44,972 bases of DNA from Methanothrix harundinacea (GCA_001509375.1 LGFT01000019.1:1-44972); one strand, 5' to 3'. Numbered from the stretch's first letter, positions 13,281 through 21,412 are shown. Numbers and translations: made by a program. The notes: generated by a model not told the origin, from the letters alone.

Positions 13281-14558
13281 ATGAAGCTTTTCAAGATGCT
13301 GATTGACGGGGTTGCCATAGAATCGAAGGCCGGAAAGGTGGCCGTGATAAAAAACCCTGCAAACCAGGAGCCTGTGGCCACAGTTTCCCTGGGGGGGCGA
13401 GAGGATGCGGCCCTGGCCCTCGGAGCCGCAAAGAGGGCTTTTTCCGGATGGGCCAAAACCGATCCCGAGGAGAGGGGAGCCCTCCTTCATCGGGCCGCTG
13501 GCCTGGTCCGGGAGAGGTCCGAGGAGATAGCCCTTCTGCTGACGATGGAGCAGGGAAAGCCCCTGAGATATGCGAGAAGAGAGGTAGTAGGCTCTGCGGA
13601 GGCCCTCGACCTCTACGCTGAGGAGGGGAAGAGGAACTTCGGCGAGGTCGTCCCTCAGTCGAGTTCGAGGAGCAGAAGCATGGTCATAAGGCAGCCTCTG
13701 GGCGTAGCCGCCGTCATCTCCCCCTGGAACTATCCCGTCGACCTTCTCGCCTGGAAGCTGGCCCCGGCTCTAGCTGCGGGCTGCACCGTCGTCGCCAAGC
13801 CCTCAAGCAAGGCGCCCCTCGCGGCCACCGAGTTTGTCATGGCGGTAACCGAGGCGGGCCTCCCTCCGGGGGTCATGAACCTCGTCCACGGGACTGGCGG
13901 GGAGGTGGAGTCTTGCATGTACAGGGCCTTCTCGAATATGGGGCAGATCTGCATCAGCGTCAACAGAATCTATGTCCACGATAGTGTCGCTGAGGAGTTC
14001 GCCGATGCGCTCGTGAAGAAGACCAAAGGGCTCAAAATCGGTGACGGCCTCTATCCCGAGGTCGACTTGGGCCCCATGTTCAGCGAGGCTCAGCGCAAAA
14101 AGACGGAGGATCACATAGCCGATGCTCTCGATAAAGGGGCAACTGTCCTATGTGGCGGGAGGAGGCCCGAAGGGGATGAATTTTGCCGGGGCTTCTTCTT
14201 TCTCCCGACGGTCCTGGACAGGATGGACCCTTCCATGAGGATGATGAGGGAGGAGACCTTCGGGCCTGTGGCGCCGATGATGAGTTTTTCCGCAAACGAA
14301 GAGGCCTTGAGGCTTGCAAACGACTCGCGGTACGGCCTTGCGGCCTACGTCTTCACAGAAGACATGACTACTGCATTCTGGTTCGCCGAGAGGCTGGAGG
14401 CCGGGTCCGTCGGGATAAACCTCAACAACGTCATCGTCCCCCAGGCCCCCTTCGGCGGGTGGAAGGAGAGCGGCCTCGGACGCGAACGTTCACGGGCTGC
14501 CCTTTACGAGTACATGGAGGAGAAGCACATCAGGATCGGGCTTGAGGAGGGGATCTGA
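13281..14558 (+). CDS. Aldehyde dehydrogenase family protein with an internal deletion
   Basis: A 425-residue NAD(P)-dependent aldehyde dehydrogenase relative, closest in feel to succinate-semialdehyde or lactaldehyde dehydrogenases. Present: ISPWNYPVDLLAWKLAPALAAG with catalytic Asn150, K173 (KPSS), C224 in GQICISVNRIYV, EETFGPVAP and PFGGWKESGLGRE. Missing: everything between GTGGEV (about residue 209) and ESCMYRAFSNMGQ, some 57 residues by comparison with GabD, which removes the FTGST cofactor block and the LELGG catalytic glutamate. The reading frame is intact, and adding the block back gives the usual length of about 480. The product is probably inactive or strongly altered. I start at ATG 13281 because GAGGAGGGA precedes it; the open frame extends 27 codons further upstream without a better signal. 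Confidence 0.85.
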   Translation: MKLFKMLIDGVAIESKAGKVAVIKNPANQEPVATVSLGGREDAALALGAAKRAFSGWAKTDPEERGALLHRAAGLVRERSEEIALLLTMEQGKPLRYARREVVGSAEALDLYAEEGKRNFGEVVPQSSSRSRSMVIRQPLGVAAVISPWNYPVDLLAWKLAPALAAGCTVVAKPSSKAPLAATEFVMAVTEAGLPPGVMNLVHGTGGEVESCMYRAFSNMGQICISVNRIYVHDSVAEEFADALVKKTKGLKIGDGLYPEVDLGPMFSEAQRKKTEDHIADALDKGATVLCGGRRPEGDEFCRGFFFLPTVLDRMDPSMRMMREETFGPVAPMMSFSANEEALRLANDSRYGLAAYVFTEDMTTAFWFAERLEAGSVGINLNNVIVPQAPFGGWKESGLGRERSRAALYEYMEEKHIRIGLEEGI

Positions 14559-15333
14559 ATTGCAAGAGATGCAACCCTCCTGAAAAGGGCTCCAAATCCC
14601 CGTTTCTCCTTCGGAAAGGACCAGTTCTTCCAAACCTTCGCATCAGTGAGACAGGGTATCAACTTCAGAATCTCGTCTCCGGCCTCCTCCATCACACTCT
14701 GGATGAGCCTCACACCCACGCCGGTCCGTCGATCTGGCACCTCCAGAAGTATGCTGTCGTGAACCGCGTTCACCAGGTTGAAGTCGTCGTACTCCTGCTT
14801 CGGCAGCTCCCTGTAGAGGCTGTCGAGGGCGATCTTCTGAAGGTCTGCGCCTGTAGCCTGGACGGGGGTGTTGATCATGGCGTTTCTGTGATCCGGATCA
14901 ATGTACCTCAACCGTCCGAGGGCCGATCGGGAGACCTTGTAGCTCCTCCCTCCCCCTCAGTCAAGGTTGGTGCTCCGTGAGTGACCTTCTGCTGCCAGCT
15001 TTTAAGTCCCGGATAGGACCTGTAAAACCTATTCAAGAACTCCTGGGCGTCTTTCTCCGTCAGATTCGGAAGCTGGCTCATCACCATATTGGCGCCGCCT
15101 CCGTAAATGGTCCCATAATTGAGGGTCTTGGCGATCTGCCTCTCTTCATCGGTGATCTTCGACCTTTCGAAGATCGTCTGGGCCGTCTCGTTATGCGGAT
15201 CAAATCCCCTCTTGAATATATCAATCAAGTCTCATCACCAGAGAGTGCGGTGGGGATTCTCATCTCGATGGCAGAGTAGTCCGCCTCGACGAGGACATGC
15301 CCTGCTGGACCACAAAAAGGCTCTTTAGCTCCG
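14504..15333 (-). pseudogene. Relic of a family-A DNA polymerase (polymerase domain only)
   Basis: Three reading-frame pieces on the minus strand together give the family-A palm and fingers. Motif A is HVLVEADYSAIEMRI (about 15257-15295). Motif B is DEERQIAKTLNYGTIYGGG (about 15105-15160). The INTPVQATGADLQKIAL block and motif C VHDSILLEVP follow (about 14735-14880). One frameshift lies near 15229-15232 (SGDE then LIDIFKRGFDPH), another near 14945-14960 (before SYKVSRSALGRLRYIDPDH). The N-terminal half, with the exonuclease domain, is missing, and the 3' frame runs on antisense into the aldehyde dehydrogenase. Archaea replicate with family B and D enzymes, so a family-A gene is probably of plasmid or viral origin. 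It is not functional as it stands. Confidence 0.8.
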
Positions 15334-15530
15334 GGAGGCTATATCCATGGCTGAAAAGTCGTGGCTCTATAGCTGAAAAAACCGAGCAGCCTCATCGAAC
15401 CATTAACTTTATAAACTAGATAAAATTGTTTTGCAATCGAAAACCTTTCTCTCATAGGATCTCCCCGGCAAACGATTTCAGGCAAAGATATATCCCCGTT
15501 GAGATAGATCATCATCTCAGGAGAAGCATC

Positions 15531-15881
15531 ATGACCGTCACCGGCTCGGAGATCTCCCTGACCGACGAAAGTAGGCACAAGGCCATCGAGGAGTTTGTGA
15601 GGAGGGCCACCCGGGAGTACGGGGACCAGATAAGAAGCATCACCCTTTTTGGATCTGTAGCAAGAGGGAACGCCGCCAAAGACTCCGACATCGACCTCCT
15701 TGTCGTGATAGACGAAGAAGATTTCCGGCTGAGGAGAAAGCTCGTCGGCCTCTCCTTCGATATCCTGCTGGAGACGGGCGGCGACCTCTCGGTGAAGGTC
15801 CTTTCCTACCGAGATTTCCAGGCTCATAAATCCCATTCATTTTTGAGGAACGTCCTTGCAGAGGGGGCGAAGCTTGCCTGA
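15531..15881 (+). CDS. MNT-type nucleotidyltransferase (antitoxin of an MNT/HEPN pair)
   Basis: A 116-residue minimal nucleotidyltransferase. The signature GSVARGNAAKDSDIDL (41-56) includes G41-S42 and the metal-binding D53 and D55. MNT proteins paired with HEPN proteins act as antitoxins, in studied cases by AMPylating the HEPN partner. ATG at 15531 is preceded by CAGGAG. The stop overlaps the start of the HEPN gene. A box A (actttataaac, about 15407-15417) lies upstream. Longer upstream starts in the open frame lack a ribosome site. Confidence 0.9.
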   Translation: MTVTGSEISLTDESRHKAIEEFVRRATREYGDQIRSITLFGSVARGNAAKDSDIDLLVVIDEEDFRLRRKLVGLSFDILLETGGDLSVKVLSYRDFQAHKSHSFLRNVLAEGAKLA

Positions 15882-16269
15882 AGATGAGATCGATCTTCAG
15901 CTCGTTCAGGCGGAGTTGAGGCTGAAGGCAGCCCGTCAGTTGCAGGAGACCGGATTTTACGATGACGCCGTAAGCAGGGCTTACTACAGCATGTACTTTG
16001 CCGCCACCGCCATGTTTCTTGCGAGAGGCATCAGGGTGAAGACTCATCGAGGCCTGGTGGCCAGATTCGGCCGGGAGTTCGTGGAGACGGGGCTAATAGA
16101 AGCGCATTTCGGCCGGATTCTCAGGATAGCCGAAGAGCTGAGGTCTGAGGCCGACTACTCCATTATCCGCCAGATATCCGACGAGGAGGCGGCAGCCATT
16201 CTCAACGATGCTGATAAGTTCTTGGCTCGGGCAAAGGATATAATTACTAATATTAGGAACAATTTATAG
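15874..16269 (+). CDS. HEPN domain protein (toxin of an MNT/HEPN pair)
   Basis: A 131-residue, mostly helical HEPN protein. SRAYYSMYFAATAMFLARG (34-52) and R51-x6-H58 (RGIRVKTH) form the R-x4-6-H motif of HEPN ribonucleases, so it looks catalytically intact. I chose TTG at 15874, seven bases after GAGGGGG and overlapping the MNT stop; a TTG at 15856 in the same frame is less well placed. The tight overlap argues for one bicistronic toxin-antitoxin unit. Its neighbours are relics, so the pair probably belongs to an old mobile region. Confidence 0.88.
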   Translation: MPEDEIDLQLVQAELRLKAARQLQETGFYDDAVSRAYYSMYFAATAMFLARGIRVKTHRGLVARFGREFVETGLIEAHFGRILRIAEELRSEADYSIIRQISDEEAAAILNDADKFLARAKDIITNIRNNL

Positions 16270-16271
16270 TT

Positions 16272-16585
16272 TTAACCGTCAAGCCGCCCTTCTTCATAGA
16301 GGAGCACCATATCTCGCTCGGCGTAAGGGCGGACGAAGGGGCTCACGGCCCTCTCGCTGACCAGCTCCACCTTGCGCCCCAGAATCCGTTCCAGCTCCTC
16401 TTCGAGACGGAACCACTTCAGGCCCAGGGGAGGCCTCTCGTCGGGAGGGAGGAGATCCACGAGGATATCGATGTCGCTATCGTCGGTCTCTTCGCCCTCG
16501 CATAGGAGCCATAGATCGCGATCCTCTTCACGTAGGGACGAAGCAGCGGCACTATCTTCTCTTCAAGCTCTGCGAAACGGTCCAT
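16272..16585 (-). pseudogene. Second MNT nucleotidyltransferase, frameshifted
   Basis: From ATG 16585 the minus strand reads MDRFAELEEKIVPLLRPYV, then RIAIYGSYAR. A missing base in the GGG run at 16495-16497 throws the frame off. In the next frame it continues GEETDDSDIDILVDLLPPDE and on to the stop at 16272 (RLDG). Joined, this is a complete MNT protein of about 103 residues with the GSYARG...DSDID signature. GAGG precedes the start, and TATATATAAT at about 16598-16608 could be its box A. It converges on the HEPN gene with two bases between stops. A sequencing error or programmed frameshift is possible; decay is the simplest reading. Confidence 0.75.
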
Positions 16586-16645
16586 AAAAACCTCTTGATT
16601 ATTATATATACTATATTTAGTATATTCTCATCAAAAGCTGTCGGT

Positions 16646-16921
16646 CTACGTCATCCCCAGCATCGCTTTTATCGCCCGAATATCCTGCTCCATCCGGAGG
16701 AGCCTGTCTTCTCAGAGGCTTTCGGCCGTCTCTCGGGTATTGCTCTCGATCTCCTGGATGAGGGGGATGGCCTTGACTATCTGGCCGGCGGTGAGGATCA
16801 TGGCGAAGTCGGTCATCTGAGGCACGAACCCGTCAAAGTTCCCGCGGCTTTCATCCGATAGTGGATGCGGCGATATGAAATTCGCTGCTGTAAAGATGTT
16901 TACCGCCTTATATTTAGGGTT
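16646..16921 (-). pseudogene. Relic of an unrecognised small helical protein
   Basis: On the minus strand a frame open from about 16921 reads NFISPHPLSDESRGNFDG, then FVPQMTDFAMILTAGQIVKA and IPLIQEIESNTRETAESL. It meets a TGA (16714-16712, probably from CGA) and resumes EDRLLRMEQDIRAIKAMLGMT to a TAG at 16648. It has no start codon and one internal stop. Codon choice and amphipathic helices look protein-like. I do not recognise the family. Confidence 0.35.
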
Positions 16922-17190
16922 TCAATGAGGTCGGGACTTCCGGCCACGGGCCTTTCAGGGCAGATCCAGCCCTTCCTAGGGCAGGGCTTGAGAGAAGCGG
17001 AGTCAGCAAAGCCAGAGCCAGGACCGAGGATGGTCTCATCAGATCTTTAAATTCTCACCATAGTTCAAATAGTTTTGAAGTATCGGTTTAGGCCAGTTTG
17101 GCCCGCTGCGATGCGAAACCTATTTTGGGATCTTGATCAGAGCCTATGGTGCATCCGCAGAATTGGAATGAAAAGGGAGTGTGAGGCAAG
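16922..17190. other. Intergenic stretch before the low-complexity protein
   Basis: About 270 bases with no coding frame I can support. It contains AT-rich patches near 17045-17090 that could supply a promoter for the next gene, but no clear box A. It lies in the decayed 14.5-17 kb region. Confidence 0.3.
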
Positions 17191-17802
17191 ATGAAGGAGA
17201 ACAAGTTCGGCTGGAAGGTGGGGGATGGGCTGAGGTGGACGTCTCCTGAGGGGTGCGATCACGACTGCGTCGTCACCAGGGCGATGGCGCAGATGATAGA
17301 GTTTGAGACCGGAGAGGGCGAGATGAAGCGGCTGAAGGGAAACAACCCCAGCATCTCCCGGATCGACGATAGCCCGCACGAGGCCGAACCGATGACGGCG
17401 CCTGAGTCGAGACCCGAATCGGGACTTGAATCAAAGACAGAACCAAAGGTCGAGTCAGAGCAGAAGACCGAGCTAGAAAGGGGGACGGCACAGGAACCGG
17501 CAGCAGAGACCCCCGCCAAGCCAGGGCCGGAGAGGGCGGCCGAATGCGAGCCCGTCGAAGAGCCCGCTTTCGCTGCATCGGGGGCTGTGGAGAAGATTTC
17601 AGAGCGTAGGGCAGAGGTGGACCTGACGTCTGGCGGCGTTGTGGAGATATCGGTCCAGGTCAGAGAGAGCGGCTCTGGCCCCCGGGCCAGTGATAAAGAG
17701 TTCAGGCTCAACGGAGGGGGAGAGTGGCGTTCCTCTCTCGAAGAGGCCCTCGACGCCGAGTACGATCGAAGCTGGATGTGCATCAGGGTGCAAGGTCGGT
17801 GA
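17191..17802 (+). CDS. Hypothetical protein with Glu/Pro-rich low-complexity middle
   Basis: 203 residues, family not recognised. Residues 1-45 (FGWKVGDGLRWTSPEGCDHD, CVVTRAMAQMIEFETGEGE) look folded. Residues 65-130 are low complexity (PESRPESGLESKTEPKVESE...). Residues 135-203 look folded again (EVDLTSGGVVEISVQVRES, LEEALDAEYDRSWMCIRVQ). No signal peptide or membrane segment. The ribosome site is weak (GTGAGG, four bases before ATG). Its start overlaps nothing, and the methyltransferase follows 84 bases later in the same direction, so cotranscription is possible. Confidence 0.6.
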   Translation: MKENKFGWKVGDGLRWTSPEGCDHDCVVTRAMAQMIEFETGEGEMKRLKGNNPSISRIDDSPHEAEPMTAPESRPESGLESKTEPKVESEQKTELERGTAQEPAAETPAKPGPERAAECEPVEEPAFAASGAVEKISERRAEVDLTSGGVVEISVQVRESGSGPRASDKEFRLNGGGEWRSSLEEALDAEYDRSWMCIRVQGR

Positions 17803-17886
17803 TCGACCATTCCCCAACCCGCAACCGAACCCGAATCCAGAGCCAGAACCCACCACAGATCCAGACCTGACCCTTACGAGCACCAG

Positions 17887-18525
17887 GTGGAACGGTACGA
17901 CCGATGGTTTGAGAGGAACCGCGCCGCCTACCTATCAGAGCTTCGGGCGGTCGAGTCTCTGATGCCCCGATTCCAGAGGGGCCTCGGGGTGGGGGTCGGG
18001 ACGGGAAGGTTCTCCGCTCCTCTGGGCGTCTCCGTCGGCGTGGACCCCTCGGGGGCCATGATCAAGGTCGCCAGGGAGAGGGGAGTTCTTGTGGTCAGGG
18101 GCGTTGCGGAAAGACTCCCCTTCGGGGACGAAAAGTTCGATTTGGTCCTGATGGTGACCGTCGTCTTCCTCCTCGAAGACCGAGCCACCGCCTTCCGGGA
18201 GGCAGGGAGAGTCTTGAAGCCGGGCGGGTCTATAGTGGTGGGCTTCATCGACAGAGATAGCCCGATCGGCAGAAGGTATCAGGGGGAGGGAGAGGGGGAA
18301 AGCGAGGAAGCGACGGAGAAAAAACACAAAAGCGGTTTTTATTCCGGAGTACGTCTTCTCGCCCCGGTGGAGATGGTCGCCCTTCTCGAAGAGGCTGGAT
18401 TCCGGGACCTAGCCTTCGTCCAGACGCTATATTGCGAGCCGGAGGATATGAAGGCCGTCGAGACCCCGCAGCCGGGATATGGCCGAGGATCTTTCGTTGT
18501 GATCCGGGGCGATAAGGGCAGGTGA
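17887..18525 (+). CDS. Class I SAM-dependent methyltransferase
   Basis: A 212-residue methyltransferase of the small-molecule (type 11) group. Motif I is LGVGVGTGRFSAPL (33-46), motif post-I is GVDPSGAM (51-58), followed by AERLPFGDEKFDLVLM and VLKPGGSIVVGFIDRDSP. The substrate is not predictable. The N-terminal ERYDRWFERNRAAY is typical, and homologues usually have a few more residues before it. The GTG start at 17887 lacks a good ribosome site, so the true start may lie slightly upstream in the same frame (...PYEHQ just before). Confidence 0.88.
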   Translation: MERYDRWFERNRAAYLSELRAVESLMPRFQRGLGVGVGTGRFSAPLGVSVGVDPSGAMIKVARERGVLVVRGVAERLPFGDEKFDLVLMVTVVFLLEDRATAFREAGRVLKPGGSIVVGFIDRDSPIGRRYQGEGEGESEEATEKKHKSGFYSGVRLLAPVEMVALLEEAGFRDLAFVQTLYCEPEDMKAVETPQPGYGRGSFVVIRGDKGR

Positions 18526-18593
18526 TATTAAACCACCTTCTCGAATTCTTGAGTTCAGAAATCATGAAGCTCCGAAGCTTCGAGCAGATCGAT

Positions 18594-18602
18594 CGTTTAA
18601 AG
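18594..18602 (+). promoter_or_regulatory. Possible box A of the NB-ARC/TPR gene
   Basis: gtttaaagg lies about 60 bases before the ATG at 18660. Expected start near 18626. Weak assignment by composition. Confidence 0.3.
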
Positions 18603-18659
18603 GTTGATGGCAAGGGTACGGGACAGAGTTTAATAGATGTTGATCGATAATAGAAAGGG

Positions 18660-20336
18660 ATGATAGACTTCTTCCTCACACATCGGCGAAAACCCCACTT
18701 CATCGATCGAAGCTCGATCATGAGGGATCTAAAAGACGCAATCGCCCATGGCGCCGCTGCCGTCCTTCTCGGCCCCGACGGCATGGGAAAGAGCGCCATC
18801 GCCGAAGAGTACGGCCGGATCCACGTCACCGATTACGACTTCAGGTTCTGGGTCAGAGCCTGGGACGGGACCGTCCTCGCCTCAGACTACGCTGGGCTAG
18901 CAGAACCCATTGGAATCCCCCACCAGGAGGACTCGGACCTTCGGGATCTCGCCGGGTCTGTCCGGACCTGGCTTGAGGAGAACGGCAGATGGCTTCTCGT
19001 CTTCGACGACGCTCCCTCGGCCGAGGCCCTGGAGAAGTATCTCCCACGGGCTGAAGGCGGAGGGGGCGATGTGATCATCACCTCCAAGAGCCCGGGCTGG
19101 GAGGATACTTTCACCACCATCGAGGTCGAACCCCTCGAAACCGCTGAAGTTGCGGCATTTCTTCAGAGCCGGACCGGTCAGGATGACAGAGGATCCTCAG
19201 AGAAGCTGGCTGAACTCCTAGAAGGAAACCCCCTCGCCTTGGAGTTGGCTGGAGCCTACATCAGATGGACGGGGATATCCCTCTCTCGTTACCTCGACGC
19301 TTACAAAAAACGGCTCCGCGAAATATCGGGCCGAACGCCTCCGGGCTGCTCCGAATCCCTGGCCGCCATCGTGGAGATCTCGACTGAGCAGATCGGGGCA
19401 GTCTCTCAAGAGGGGATCGATCTTCTGAGCCTTTCGGCGTTTCTCGCCTCCGAAGACCTTCCCGTCGACCTTCTCGTAAAAACCTCGGCTCTCCTTCCCG
19501 ATTCAGTGGAGATGGGGCTTTTAGCCCTCGATCGGAGGGGGCTTGTGAGGCGAGATGAAGAAGCCCTATCGGTCCACCCCCTAATCCAGGCCCTCGCCTT
19601 CGACCGCATAGACGACGAGAGGAGAAAGATCTGGGCCGACGAGACGGTGAGGTCCATAGGGGGCGCCTTCAGCTCTTACCTCGAGGATCTCTCCACCTGG
19701 CCGGAATGCGCCCGCCTCCTTCCCCACGCTCTCGCTTCATCTGAGAGGGTCGAGGACCTCGGGATGGGGTCGGAGCCCGCCTCCCTCCTCTTAAACCAGG
19801 TGGGGCTCTACCTCCACCGGAGGGGCGACATCGCCGGAGCTAGGGGCGTTCTTGAGAGGCTGATAGTCCTCGACGAGAGGTTCTATGGACCAGGCCATCC
19901 GGAGGTCGCAACTGACTTGAACAACCTGGGATCGGTCCTCCGGGTTCTCGGAGACCTCTCTGGTGCGAAGAGTTGCTTTGAGAGGGCCCTCGCCATCGAG
20001 GAGGCGCAAGAGGTCCCGGACCGGCTGAAGATCGCCATCAGGGCGAACAACCTCGGCACGGTCTTGAGGTCATTAGGCGATCTCGAGGGCGCCCTCGCCG
20101 CATTTGAGAGGGCTCTTGCCATCGATCGGGACGCCTACGGCCCCAATCATCTTAAGACCGCGATCCGACTCAACAATCTGGGAGAGGTCCTCCAGGAGAT
20201 GGGCGAGATGGAGGGCGCGAAAGAAAGCTACCAGCGGGCATTTCGTATATTCGAGCAGTTCCTGGGGCCCGGCCACCACTACACCCAGAGGGCCCAGGAG
20301 AACCTGGACTCACTATCGAAAAATGGTCCAAAGTGA
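18660..20336 (+). CDS. NB-ARC/STAND-like NTPase with C-terminal TPRs
   Basis: 558 residues. The NTPase domain has P-loop GPDGMGKS (38-45), Walker B WLLVFDDA (111-118), a sensor-like IITSKSPGW (139-147), the GLPL-like LEGNPLALELAGAY and an MHD-like VHPLIQALA in the winged-helix part. From about residue 380 four TPR units follow (for example NNLGSVLRVLGDLSGAKSCFERALAIEE, 422-449, split here for reading: NNLGSVLRVLG / DLSGAKSCFERALAIEE). STAND proteins are switch ATPases in signalling or defence, with a sensor repeat region and usually an N-terminal effector. Here no effector precedes the NTPase domain, and stop codons block extension upstream. It may act with a separate effector or be a signalling scaffold. 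AAAGGG directly before ATG is a poor ribosome site. Confidence 0.85.
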   Translation: MIDFFLTHRRKPHFIDRSSIMRDLKDAIAHGAAAVLLGPDGMGKSAIAEEYGRIHVTDYDFRFWVRAWDGTVLASDYAGLAEPIGIPHQEDSDLRDLAGSVRTWLEENGRWLLVFDDAPSAEALEKYLPRAEGGGGDVIITSKSPGWEDTFTTIEVEPLETAEVAAFLQSRTGQDDRGSSEKLAELLEGNPLALELAGAYIRWTGISLSRYLDAYKKRLREISGRTPPGCSESLAAIVEISTEQIGAVSQEGIDLLSLSAFLASEDLPVDLLVKTSALLPDSVEMGLLALDRRGLVRRDEEALSVHPLIQALAFDRIDDERRKIWADETVRSIGGAFSSYLEDLSTWPECARLLPHALASSERVEDLGMGSEPASLLLNQVGLYLHRRGDIAGARGVLERLIVLDERFYGPGHPEVATDLNNLGSVLRVLGDLSGAKSCFERALAIEEAQEVPDRLKIAIRANNLGTVLRSLGDLEGALAAFERALAIDRDAYGPNHLKTAIRLNNLGEVLQEMGEMEGAKESYQRAFRIFEQFLGPGHHYTQRAQENLDSLSKNGPK

Positions 20337-20830
20337 GGGGGTCGCCGGCTTTCGGAGGTCGAGAACCACTCTTCCGGATCAAACTCGTTATCCTTGAAGT
20401 CCTTCACCTCTGCATGTCCCGATGCTGCCAGCATGCTGTTGAAGTTGACCAAGGAGCTGGTATCGGGATCTTCGATATAGGCGACGGCGACCCACCGGCC
20501 GTATCGATCCTTCCCTCGGTGGTCGTCGACGTCGAGGTGGACCGTCTCGTCGAGGAGCATCGTCTCGGCGAAGAATTTGGCGGCCTTCCCTCCGGGGGTG
20601 TCCATCTCGGGACAGTCGACGTCGGCTAACCTCACCCTCCCGAACCCATCGACGTCGAAGGTGTCGCCGTCGACGACCTTCGTTACCACTCCCGAGACCT
20701 CCGTCGTGGGGGCTTCCTGCCCGTCTCTTTTGGGGATGATCTCTTCAAGAGGCCCTCCGTCCAGACATCCCGCCCCGGCCAAAAGGGCCGCCAGAACAAA
20801 TGATATCTTCAACGCCGATGGGATTTTCAT
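20279..20830 (-). CDS. Thermonuclease-like (SNase/TNase) lipoprotein
   Basis: About 183 residues. It has a lipoprotein-type signal (MKIPSALKISFVLAALLAGAGC) with the lipobox Cys at residue 22, then VVTKVVDGDTFDVDGFGRVR, RLADVDCPEMDTPGG, ETVHLDVDDHRGKDRYGRW and VAVAYIED. DGDT, VDCPE and DRYGR match the metal-binding and catalytic Asp/Glu/Arg positions of staphylococcal nuclease, so it is probably an active extracytoplasmic nuclease. It is a paralogue of the degenerate protein at 2689-3984; both keep NEFDPxxW near the end. Its 3' end overlaps the convergent NB-ARC gene by 58 bases, and the last 25 residues may be poorly conserved for that reason. I start at the second ATG because the signal peptide begins there; an ATG five codons upstream is possible. 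Confidence 0.88.
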   Translation of the reverse strand: MKIPSALKISFVLAALLAGAGCLDGGPLEEIIPKRDGQEAPTTEVSGVVTKVVDGDTFDVDGFGRVRLADVDCPEMDTPGGKAAKFFAETMLLDETVHLDVDDHRGKDRYGRWVAVAYIEDPDTSSLVNFNSMLAASGHAEVKDFKDNEFDPEEWFSTSESRRPPHFGPFFDSESRFSWALWV

Positions 20831-20936
20831 CCATCCGCCTTCCATATACGGCTAACTGAACTGCTCTTCTTCTGCCGTCGATCAGATCTGCCCGTCTTCA
20901 TCGTAGCCCTGAATTAGGCGCTGCCTCGGGATATAT

Positions 20937-20956
20937 GGGGGGGATACGCCTCCCCC
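20937..20956 (-). terminator. GC hairpin downstream of the ferritin-like gene
   Basis: A run of G (20937-20943) can pair with CTCCCCC (20950-20956) around a short loop. It lies 33 bases past the stop of the minus-strand ferritin-like gene. No T run follows on the minus strand, so termination is only suggested. Confidence 0.3.
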
Positions 20957-20988
20957 GGCAGATCCGAGGGATTCGCCACCGATCTCAC

Positions 20989-21294
20989 CTAACCTCTCAG
21001 CTCCTCGATCATCTCCTCGACCTCTTCATACCCCTCCTGGTAGAACTCCTCCTCGTCGGGGGCCAGCTCCTTCAAAAGCCTCAGAAACTCTCCGGCGTGG
21101 ACCCTCTCCTCGTCGGCGATGTCCACAAGGACCTCTTTTGCCAGCTCGTCGTCGGTCGACTCTGCCAGCTGCATGTAGAGCTGGACCGCCTCGTACTCGG
21201 CGGCGATCATGTATCTGATGGCTCGGATCAGCTCCTCTTGGGTTAGCTTCCGGTCGCTGGCAAGACCTGCAAAGGGGTTTGCAAACTCGGGCAT
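20989..21294 (-). CDS. Ferritin-like small four-helix/helical-hairpin protein
   Basis: A 101-residue helical protein. RYMIAAEYEAVQLYMQLAES (27-46) and VDIADEERVHAGEFLRLL (57-74) supply E33, E63 and H66, the E...ExxH arrangement of ferritin/rubrerythrin-like diiron proteins. Its size and layout resemble encapsulated-ferritin-type proteins that dimerise to complete the iron site; no encapsulin shell gene is in the window. It probably stores or oxidises iron, which would fit the oxygen-defence genes nearby. TTGGAGGAAG precedes the ATG. Confidence 0.82.
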   Translation of the reverse strand: MPEFANPFAGLASDRKLTQEELIRAIRYMIAAEYEAVQLYMQLAESTDDELAKEVLVDIADEERVHAGEFLRLLKELAPDEEEFYQEGYEEVEEMIEELRG

Positions 21295-21412
21295 ATACTT
21301 CTTCCTCCAAGAACCTCGTAGATTCTCTTCTACACTATCAGGTTCACGTCGGCGATAAGGGTTTCGGTCTTATCAAAAATTGATTTGTTGGGTCTCGGTA
21401 TGAGGGACGTCT

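Noticed and set aside
17639-17962. 107-codon plus-strand frame with NPNPEPEP repeat
   Set aside because: Overlaps two better frames; the repeat comes from short DNA repeats in the spacer.
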